From NCBI RefSeq assembly GCF_019925205.1, contig NC_083560.1, forward strand, positions 22,463,145 to 22,527,144: 64,000 nucleotides of DNA. The letters are read 5' to 3'. The notes under the pieces are model-generated. The model did no database searches, had not been told where the DNA came from, and saw only the letters and a program-made list of their open reading frames with translations. The first letter of the stretch is position 1, and each line of letters starts with the position of its first letter. Source of the DNA: Metopolophium dirhodum. Lineage: Eukaryota; Arthropoda; Insecta; Hemiptera; Aphididae. This document shows, one piece after another, positions 10,990 through 19,586 of the stretch. The translations under genes and the position numbers were made by a program.

Positions 10990-11335
10990 TACCTTAGCTA
11001 AATACCTAATACCTACCTTGTATTTCGTCGCCACTATACGTCATAATATTATTGTCATACCTATTTCTCGATCGCAAGGAGTCGTAGTGTATTTTATTAT
11101 TGTTATTATTGTGAACCATATTATAGGGTTAAGGAATTGCTGCTGGCCAGTCTGCACTCCACAATTTGTACTGCGAGTTTTTTTTATTTATTATGATTTA
11201 TAGATTTATTTATATTTTATTAATTGTGTCAGACGACCAACCATCATTACCTTTACCTGTTAGGCCAAAAGGGACATATATTTTGTGCTTGTGTTTTTTA
11301 AAGAATTATTATATTATAACAACTTAATACTCGAA
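10990..11335 (+). repeat. Direct repeat, copy 1 (partner 49975-50300)
   Basis: CTTGTATTTCGTCGCCACTA through TTATATTATAACAACTTAA is nearly identical at 49984-50292. In the partner it runs straight into the transposase-like remnant found here only at 15690, so this locus has about 4.35 kb extra between the two blocks. Confidence 0.85.
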
Positions 11336-11401
11336 AATTCGTGTTAACATTTTATTGTATTTAGTCATTTTATTCTAATGTAAAGACATACACACCCACA
11401 T

Positions 11402-12900
11402 TTTTTAGATTCTGAGTGAAACGATGAATGTATTGATTTTACAATGATGTGTGTTTTTTTTTTTTTTTTTTTTTTTTTATTTTTTTTTTTATTTTTTTTT
11501 TTATTTTTTTATTTTTGTGTCTGTGTACACGATAAGTAGTCGAAATAATGCTTCGATTTTCGACTTCAGTATCTTGTTCGATGGGAAAGTGAATATCGTT
11601 GGTGCATTGGGGAGGTCAAAATTTTAATTTCCCAGTAGTTTTCAAAAGCGATGTGAAAAACAAAAGAAAAATTAAGGAAAAACGGGAATTTTTACGCAAA
11701 ATCGATTTTTAACAAAATCGATTTTGGTTATTGGTGTAACTCTAAAACAAATGACCGTAGATGCATGAAATTTTCACTGGTTGTTTATATTTGCATTTTC
11801 TATACACAATACAATTTTGAAAATAATTTGACTTTTTTTGAACTGTTTACGGACATTGTCAGTTTTCAGTTTTTTTAAATTTTTTTTCTATAAATATCAA
11901 TAAAATTTTATTTGTTGGGTAAAAAAGCTTGAAAATTTAATAGAAGGCTCCTAGGTTATTGTTTCAAAGGCAGATGAAAAAAATTAAAAATCCTTAGTCA
12001 CAGTTTTTTTTTATACACGTTTAAAGTTCAAATCTTGAAAAAATACGGAAAAATCACGAAAATTTGCAAATTATTTTGAGTTAGAAATTCATAAAAAATT
12101 TTCTTTTTAAATCTAAGATTTTAAAATCTAATACAAGATTCCTCATAAGTTTGTCTAACTTTATCAAAAAAAAAATTTCTACAAGAAAGTCAAATTAAAT
12201 TTTTATGAGCGTTTTAAATTCATATTTTTACAACATTAGATATTTACTCGATTTCTCATGTACCGATTTCCTTATTTTCTTGTAATTCAAAAATGAATAA
12301 CTGTAGATACATGAAAATTTCACTGAATGTTTATATTAGCATTTCCTATACACCATACAATTTTGAAAATATTTTGACACTTTTTGAGCTGTTTACGGGC
12401 ATTTTCAGTTTTCAATTTTTTTAGTTTTTTTTTCTATAAATATCAATAAAGTTTTATCTGTTGGGCCAAAAAGTGTAAAAATTTAATACAAGACTCCTGA
12501 TATATTTTTACAATAGCAGTTGAAAAATATTGAAAATACATAGGCACAGTTTTTTTTTATAAGCATTTAAAGATCAAATTTGGACAGAATTTATCAAATT
12601 TATAATTTAATAATTATTTTGTAGTTAAAAATTTATAAAATGTTCAACTTTTATAGCTAAGGATTGAAAATTGAAAACAAGGCTCCACGTAAATAGGTTA
12701 TTTATAAATTACTTTATTCACAATAATATCATCAAATATACTTGGTAATATCATAGGCTGACTGACCGTTTTCGCTCAGAATCGTTTTTCTTATACAATG
12801 ATATTATATCATTGAATTCAAATTTAACACCATCCATTACAGTGACCCACTTGTAACCTACTGTACAGCAGAGCGACATCCACTTATCCACCTTTTTTTT
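11402..12900 (+). repeat. Family A interspersed repeat, near-complete copy
   Basis: Starts TTTTTTAGATTCTGAGTGAAACG and ends CAGCAGAGCGACATCCACTTATCCACC plus a T-run. A segment of about 565 bp is internally duplicated: the ACAAATGACCGTAG/ACATGAAA...GAGCTGTTTACGG block occurs near 11745-11860 and again near 12295-12405. Near the right end a palindromic ATGATATTATATCAT follows GCTCAGAATCG. No ORF of note. This is the reference for the many partial copies in the window. Confidence 0.75.
11452..11516. repeat. Poly-T / (T)nA tract
   Basis: Long T-rich low-complexity tract inside the family A left end; its length varies among copies. Confidence 0.8.
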
Positions 12901-14774
12901 CTTTTAAACGTATTTGGTCATAGATAATTATTATAAACGATTGTTTATTACACACAGAAAATATCGATAACGACTTACGTACCAACATGTTTACGAATTA
13001 CTACGTTAGTGGTTATAAATTACTAAATTAGGTATGAATGATGTATTGGTATGTATTATAATAGGTAGTATATATTATCACTTATTCATCATTTTATCGC
13101 TTACCAATTGAGTCCCCGTTGGCTATTATTTATTTTATTAATTATTTATTGTTATTCGGTACAATAAACCAACTTTCGAAAATCTTCTCTTACTGAAAAT
13201 GTAATACTATAAACTTTTAAATACAATACACATTTTTTTTTAAACATATTTTTTTTTTAACATTAATGTAATATTTTATGAAATTTCAAAACTCTAAATA
13301 TAGTGTATACAGATGACTTTGGGTCGATTACATACACTTCCTGGTCAATGTTACGTAACGTTTGAAGATGATTATTTTTTTCAATTTATTTTCAAATTTA
13401 TATTACTGTTAATAATATTCAAATGATCTTCCATCTGCAGTGTGTCACTATTACGTGTATAATGTATATAGATAGTTGTAATATAATGTTAACATTTTTT
13501 TTTTTACTAAAAGTTTTTTTTTTAACCATAATATTTTGTAAAAAAAAAAAATTAACTATAGGCATACATTTTAAATTCCTAATGAATAATATTATTATAA
13601 ACTTATCGAAATCAGCGCTTCTGAAATAATTGTCTCCGTGTCAATTAAAATCGTGTATTTTCGAAATAAATTAATAAACGATATGTCATACGAGTAAAAT
13701 ATAAAGAAAACTGAAGCTCGTGTTTAAGCACGAATTGACCGTTTAATTACAGTTGAAATACATAATCTAATTTGACCGGAGGTCGTCCTTGTTAGGTACT
13801 TACTGCATCGTTCCGAAAAAAAGCATTTATTTCGCGTTAAATAATAATTTACCAGATAAATCTTCCGAAACGACAAAATATTATAACAATTTTCGAGGTA
13901 TTATTTTTGAAAATCACAACTGAATATTTCGTTTCTGTTATTTATTACTATTTGATACACGTTCACAATCAAAATGACAATACTGTAATAATGAATTAAA
14001 CCTTATTGCGAAAATTTCTAATAAAAAAATGCATAAAATCAATCGGTTTTACAAACTATATGACACTAAATAATACTACCGTTTAACTTTCTTTATTTTC
14101 TAGGTAATTTATTTTATTATTATTATTTATTATTAAAATAAGATAATGCTGTCAATTATAATATACGCATACAAATCGCCTTTTTAGTCTAGGTTACTGC
14201 GAAATTTACCCTTTTTATGTTATACCTCGACCTATGGTAATATATTATTTTAATTATTATCATTATGCTATACATTATTGTGCTATATAATATGTATTTA
14301 GATAAATATTATTATTGTTTTCTACTTATACTGTAAAAAGTTTTATTATATAATATTATTATTTATTACATCTCTAAAATGTACATAGCTATAAATAGTA
14401 GGTATAATGTTATTGTTAGTAAAAAAAAATGTATTTAAAAAATGTTTAAGATATTGTTACTCCGAATGATTCTATTTTATTTCTTATAACTGTAGCAGTT
14501 GTTTTAACCGAAAAATCACGCTGGATTTTCGCCATTATATTCAAATGTATAAAACGATATTATACGATGTACTAACCATATAATATTAATAATTACTATT
14601 AAATTCTTTGATTAATTAAATAAATTCTTTCAAACGATTGGGAGTGAATCGAAATCGTTTTCACGGATAAATTCGTTATTGTTTTAAGCATTCAAAGATT
14701 GAGATTGTTTTTTTTTTTTTCACAAATATGGAGAAACATCTTGGGTACGAATTTGATCGTTTTTATATCATGAT
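12901..14774. other. AT-rich intergenic DNA, no gene recognised
   Basis: Contains poly-T and poly-A tracts and many stops in all frames. It lies inside the segment that is extra relative to the 49975-50885 partner. Nothing supported. Confidence 0.5.
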
Positions 14775-15520
14775 TTTTTTTTATTTATTTATGTTGTATA
14801 TCAACGGGTATATACCCTCTTACAAATTATATAAAGGAAACATATTAGATAAAAACTAAAAACTACATAAGTGTAGTAAAACCTAACAAAAACAGATAAA
14901 AATAATATAAAATTAACTATGAATTAAAAGTAATAAAAATATAAAATTATAATTACATTATAAACATTTTTTTTTTCATATTAATCAATCAATATTTTTT
15001 AATAATAACATAGATTTAGATTTAAAACAATTGCGTGAGAGAAAAAATATACCTAAATGTACACAAATTTTATTAGCTAAAATTAAAGCTCGAAGGAAAA
15101 AATAATTGGTACCACTATTCGTTTTATAATGAGGAACAAAAAATAAATCTGAATTACGTGTAATTAGATATGGAATTCGAAAACTGATTTCAGACAACAA
15201 TTCGGGACACACAATATTGTAATTAATAAGATCATAGACAAACATAATATCAGTTAATTTCCGTCTAAGTGATAGAGAAACAAGGCCAATATAATCTTGA
15301 GTTAGATGAAGAGAGTCCCCATAGATAATGGATTATACGATAAGTATGAAATCCTTTTTAAAAATTTGTATTGTACATTGTCTAAATCATTTATATATGT
15401 CAAGTATTTGCATGACCAGATTACGGAGCCTAAATCAAGATTGGATTTAACTAAAGATGTATACAAGGTTTTTAAGCATAACGTCATAAATTATTATAAA
15501 TTAGTAATTTATTTTATTGT
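14775..15520 (-). pseudogene. Jockey-like LINE reverse transcriptase C-terminal remnant
   Basis: Reading the minus strand from about 15487, the frame shows LYTSLVKSNLDLGSVIWS...VQYKFLKRISYLSY, which matches the thumb region downstream of the RT palm in Jockey-clade LINEs. After a frameshift near 15290 a second frame (to 14985) contains SLRRKLTD...FVYDLINYNIVCPELLS and ITRNSDLFFVPHYKTN, the usual C-terminal segment of such proteins. A T-rich stretch at 14773-14800 fits the poly(A) end of an element on the minus strand, with a 3' UTR at 14800-14985. It is 5'-truncated and frameshifted, so inactive. Confidence 0.75.
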
Positions 15521-15689
15521 TTAAATAATATCCAGCCTGGTTTGTTCAATAATGAAGCATCAATAATGTTGTTAATGACTTATGAGCCTGTCTATGATGT
15601 ATTTCCTGAACAAAAGTCAAGTAGAAAGAAAAAAATAAATCAGGACAATTGGAAAAAGAAAAAAGGAGTCAAGGAAAACAATATAAAAC

Positions 15690-16274
15690 ACCAAAAGCAG
15701 TGATTGTTATGACTTCCGTTGTATAGAATATAATTGTATATTATGTTAGAATCATAATTATAAAAGGCCCCATAAGACACAAGATCATTTCATTATCGTG
15801 GACCACAATATTAATTAATTTCCTGCTGAATCTTTCAATTTTTCTAGGAATAATAACTCAAATAGAAAGTATCTATATAGTATAGATCAATTATTTTTAT
15901 TATACAGTGAAAAATGTGATGAAAAAAACAAACCTGAATGTTACAAGGTAAAGAAGGAAACATTTAAAAATACATTTTGAACACAATTTAATCTTGGTTT
16001 CAGAAATCCACAAAGTGATACTTGTAGTAAATGTGAAAATGCTGAACATATTAATTTACATAAAATTGCATTTGAAATACAAAATATATACTTAGGGCAG
16101 AAGGTTTAGAAAATCCTAGCACATGTTTCAATGCAATGAGCTTGCAACGAACAATGCCATTGCCTAAAATGTTAACTTCAAAAACATTTTATCTTCGACA
16201 AATTTGGTTTTACAATTGTGGAATACCTACGTAAAATAATAATAATAAACAACAATAATTAAAGCAGAAAATGG
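15690..16274 (+). pseudogene. Degenerate transposase-like remnant with CxxC motif, copy 1
   Basis: Scattered frames give YLYSIDQLFLLYSEKC, then after an in-frame TGA NLGFRNPQSDTCSKCENAEH, then LQRTMPLPKMLTSKTFYLRQIWFYN. This order resembles a widespread insect protein family that I take to be transposase-derived (possibly the group annotated DUF7869; uncertain). The partner at 50300-50885 shares the same TGA. Element 1 is inserted immediately after GCAGAAAATGG; the partner continues ACACAGACC there and shows the uninterrupted sequence. Confidence 0.5.
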
Positions 16275-16413
16275 TGTCGTATATTGCAGACAGTCGTCAA
16301 AATAATATTATTTTATATATATGTAATATAGGTGGGAATATTTCAAATTGTAAATTATTGACATAGGTCAGGCCAGTGAAGCAATAATGTGCTGAGGCGA
16401 CAATAATATTTTC

Positions 16414-16420
16414 TATATAA
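16414..16420 (+). promoter_or_regulatory. TATA box in the element 1 LTR
   Basis: TATATAA directly upstream of the GC-rich segment. It lies about 150 bp before AATAAA (16568-16573), a spacing that fits a U3/R layout. Confidence 0.55.
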
Positions 16421-16567
16421 CACCGCCGTACGCGCAGGCACGCCCCCCCGTTGTCGCTGAGTGACCCGGCGAGGACGTAGCTACGACGTGCGTGTGAAAC
16501 GCCGATCGTAGTACGGGCTAGGCGATCTGAATTTGCTAAGTGTTTTATTTACGTTTGTTTTAAATAC

Positions 16568-16573
16568 AATAAA
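16568..16573 (+). promoter_or_regulatory. Poly(A) signal AATAAA in the element 1 LTR
   Basis: Canonical hexamer in the 5' LTR. The equivalent position in the 3' LTR falls just after the truncation point at 23217 and is lost. Confidence 0.5.
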
Positions 16574-16895
16574 AGTGTTTCCGACCTGAAAACCCGAGTT
16601 AAACATTATTTTAGTCATTCTTACGTTCTTACCTTTTATAGGAACAGAGCCGGGATATACGTACTATGTGTCAATGAAGTTTTATTAAACTGAATAGTGC
16701 CAAGGTATATGTAATCTTTGAGTCATTTCAACTAGATAGGAACGAACTAAGAATTGACAAGCGCCTACCATCGTACCTCAACGAGTTAACAGTGCCATTC
16801 TAATTAACTTTAGAGAGTGTCATTAACTAGAGAATACGAGGGTAAGGCGATAGTTGGTTTACCGCGTATTGGCTAATACGGGTGATACCACAGAG

Positions 16896-16910
16896 TGGCG
16901 CCCAACGGGG
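16896..16910 (+). promoter_or_regulatory. tRNA primer-binding site of element 1
   Basis: TGGCGCCCAACGGGG lies 3 nt after the LTR end. TGGCGCCCAAC-type PBS sequences are common in insect Ty3-type elements. The tRNA species is not assigned. Confidence 0.8.
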
Positions 16911-17816
16911 TTCTTATTCACGGGCGGAGACATTTTTTTTTTGTGCGTGTGCCCTGGTACCTCAACCTTGGCACGTTTAATTTTTCGAAGTGTTTATGTA
17001 CGAGAAGTACAACAGTTTTTACGTGTGGTCTGGGAAAAATTCCCTTGGCACACCAATTTTTTTGTACAAGTGAAGTACGACAATTGTGTTCGTTTTGGGT
17101 AGTAAAACCCGGAGCAAGTTTAGTGTTTTTACCTGTTAAAGTAAAATATACTTTTTGTGTGTGTTTTGGGGTGCAGTAGTAACCCAGAACGCAATTTTGT
17201 GCGTGTGTATACCGAGTGAGTAACACATACGCGTTCGATAAATTTTTCTTACGGAAAAAGTAACGCTTGTACCTCGCGAGTACACCAATATATAATTTTT
17301 TGTTTTTTTTTGTACAAGTGAAGTGCGACTAATTGTACATTTCTGGTAGTGTAACCGGGAGCAAATTTTTAGTGCTTTACAAGTTAAAATAACAGTTATA
17401 AGAGTTTTGGGTACAGTAGAAACCCAGAACGCAATTGTGTGCGTGTATACCGATTAACTAACAAATACGCGTTCGATTTTTGTCTTACCGACAAGACAAC
17501 GTTTGTGCCGCGTGAGTACAATTTTGCTAACCGTGCGTCTACACATATACGCCAAGGTGAGCAATGTTTTGTAATATACTTAAATATTAATATTAGGATT
17601 GTAGATTAGTTTTTTTAATAATTTAAATAATTTTTATTTTAATTTTCGTTCGCCCTTTAAAATTGTATTTAGTTTATTTCAAAAAAAATATATTTTAATT
17701 TTAATTCTTAAATTATTCAAAAATTAAGTAGTTATTGTTAAGTATAAATATATTAATAAAAATCAACTTCTTTCATTACAAAATTTTTCTTTAATTCAAT
17801 TAAATCTTAATATGAT
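16911..17816 (+). repeat. Duplicated leader of element 1
   Basis: An unusually long 0.9-kb leader holds two diverged tandem copies of about 220-250 bp: 17063-17286 and 17311-17525. Both start TGTACAAGTGAAGT and share CCGGGAGCAA/CCCGGAGCAA, AACCCAGAACGCAATT and AATACGCGTTCGAT-type motifs. Several overlapping short frames exist but none looks like protein. Likely RNA structure or a packaging signal; this is inference. Confidence 0.65.
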
Positions 17817-19586
17817 ATGAATGACGAAGAGCTTATAGCCTTAGGTTCGAAAATTACTAAATTAACAGATATTTATTCACACAAAAAATCAGAACTTATT
17901 GAAGTATGCAAATCTAAACAATTAAAAAGCGTAGGAACCGTAGATAATCTAAGGGCTAGATTATCAAAATATTATAAAGGGATCACAGAATTAGACGACA
18001 TTGAAGAAACCTTAAGCGAATTACAAAAACACGAAGTTCAAGAAAATTCAATAAAAGATAAAATCGACATTAAAGATTTACTCATACAAAGTAACTTAAG
18101 TGATTCAAGTCCGGAAACAAGTAATAGTACAAAAAATAAATCAATTACTAACGACATTAAAAATATAACTAACGATTTAGAAATTAACGCAAATAAATTA
18201 ATAATTCAGGCAGACAAAATTTTAGACACTAGTAATACTTTATATCAAAATAATTTAGAGCAAACCTCTGACAATAATTATAATAATTTAATAAACTTAA
18301 ATCCTAACGAACCAACAAAAAAAGAACACATATACGAAGATATCGAAAGTCCAATTAAAACTGAATCGAACTTAAATACCACCTTCTTTAGCAATTCACA
18401 ATTTGTAATAGAAAACACACCTGAAAAACTAAATAATTTAAAAAATAAAAATCCAAAACACAAAATGGAAAAAATGATAATTAAACCAGATAGTTTTTCC
18501 GGACAAGGAGACATCAAAATATTTCTTAGACAGTACGAAAAAGCAGCACAAATAAACAATTGGGACGACAATGAAAAAATGAAATTCTTATCAATATTTC
18601 TGAAAGATACTGCCAACAAATTTTTACAAAACTTGGAAAACAAAGGAAGAAACTGGTCATGGGAAAATCTAAAAAGTGAGTTCATAAACGAATTTCAACC
18701 AATAGGATACTCTATAATACTGAAAGACAAATTAGAAAATAGGAAACAAAACGACTTAGAGTCAATTTCTAGTTTTGTTACGGAAATAGAATATTTATGT
18801 AGTCAAGTAGACAAGGATATGAAAGAGGAAGATATTTGTGTTTACATACTAAAAGGTATAAGGGAACCTATGTTACACGCAATTTCACTTCACGACAACA
18901 GTAACTTAAAAAAGTTAAAAGAAAATTTAAAAAAATATGAACTAATGCAATTTAGAATCAATTCAAGAAGCTCAGGACTTAGCGAATACACAGAAATTTT
19001 GAACAAACAAGTAATGCAATTAAATACCGAAACAAAAGACAGCAACCAAGAAATTAAACGATTAAATACAAAATTAGAAGGAATAGACAGTTATTACAAA
19101 AACAAAATTGATCAACTATGTACCGAAATGAACAATTTAAAAAAATACGACAAGACAGTAAATTTTGAAGATAGATCACGCAACAGAGACAAAAGTCCAT
19201 ATCCACACAAATCAGATTACAAAGGCAGGAACAATTATAGGGAAAAAGGTCCTTATCCCGATAGGTATAAGTTCAGAGAAAATAGTAAAGATAGATATAA
19301 TAACCATAAATACAGAGATAACAGCAGAGAAATTAGCAATAATAGAGATAGGTCTTATTCAAGGGATAGGGAAAACTCCTACGACAGGTCCAGAGATACA
19401 AGCAGAAATAGATATAACAACAGAAATCGTGGAGATGACGCAAATAGAAAACAGCACAGTAGGGACAACAGCAGAGAAAGATACTCAACACCGGAAAAAT
19501 TTAATGGAAGAGAAAACATAATATGCTACAAATGCAATGAAAAAGGACATTATGCAAACGATTGCAATTTTTCAAAAAACGAATAG
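17817..19586 (+). CDS. gag: Gag polyprotein with N-terminal SAP-like motif, CA, RS-rich region and zinc knuckle
   Basis: 589 codons from an ATG with no earlier in-frame start. Residues about 20-53 fit a SAP motif (SELIEVCKSKQL..VGTVDNLRARL), normally a DNA/chromatin-binding fold. Residues 80-215 are Asn/Lys-rich and probably disordered. Residues about 218-380 are a Ty3-type capsid domain (PDSFSGQGDIKIFLRQYEKA, W278-W282 region, ESISSFVTEIEYLC, YILKGI). Residues 395-445 look coiled-coil. Residues 452-562 are an Arg/Asp/Ser/Tyr-rich basic stretch resembling RS domains. A CCHC knuckle lies at C570, C573, H578, C583. The frame ends 6 residues later and overlaps the next ORF by 25 nt through a minus-one slippery site. 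Gag should assemble particles and bind the element RNA. The SAP-like N-terminus is unusual for Gag and could tether particles to chromatin. Confidence 0.93.
   Translation: MNDEELIALGSKITKLTDIYSHKKSELIEVCKSKQLKSVGTVDNLRARLSKYYKGITELDDIEETLSELQKHEVQENSIKDKIDIKDLLIQSNLSDSSPETSNSTKNKSITNDIKNITNDLEINANKLIIQADKILDTSNTLYQNNLEQTSDNNYNNLINLNPNEPTKKEHIYEDIESPIKTESNLNTTFFSNSQFVIENTPEKLNNLKNKNPKHKMEKMIIKPDSFSGQGDIKIFLRQYEKAAQINNWDDNEKMKFLSIFLKDTANKFLQNLENKGRNWSWENLKSEFINEFQPIGYSIILKDKLENRKQNDLESISSFVTEIEYLCSQVDKDMKEEDICVYILKGIREPMLHAISLHDNSNLKKLKENLKKYELMQFRINSRSSGLSEYTEILNKQVMQLNTETKDSNQEIKRLNTKLEGIDSYYKNKIDQLCTEMNNLKKYDKTVNFEDRSRNRDKSPYPHKSDYKGRNNYREKGPYPDRYKFRENSKDRYNNHKYRDNSREISNNRDRSYSRDRENSYDRSRDTSRNRYNNRNRGDDANRKQHSRDNSRERYSTPEKFNGRENIICYKCNEKGHYANDCNFSKNE

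Larger units (their letters stand above)
16275..16892 (+). repeat. 5' LTR of element 1
   Basis: Begins TGTCGTATATTGCAGACAG and ends GATACCACA (TGT...ACA). The start is fixed by the copy at 22930, and the end by the primer-binding site and by a stray inverted copy of the LTR terminus at 58734. A GC-rich core (about 16421-16520) follows the TATA box. Confidence 0.88.

Noticed and set aside
16854..17226. Three overlapping open frames in the element 1 leader
   Set aside because: They lie over the LTR end, PBS and duplicated leader, have no domain, and are in different frames and strands without conservation between the two leader repeats.
18278..18685. 135-codon minus-strand frame within gag
   Set aside because: Antisense shadow of the A-rich gag coding strand.
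19165..19521. 118-codon plus-strand frame within gag
   Set aside because: Out-of-frame shadow over the repetitive RS-rich region.
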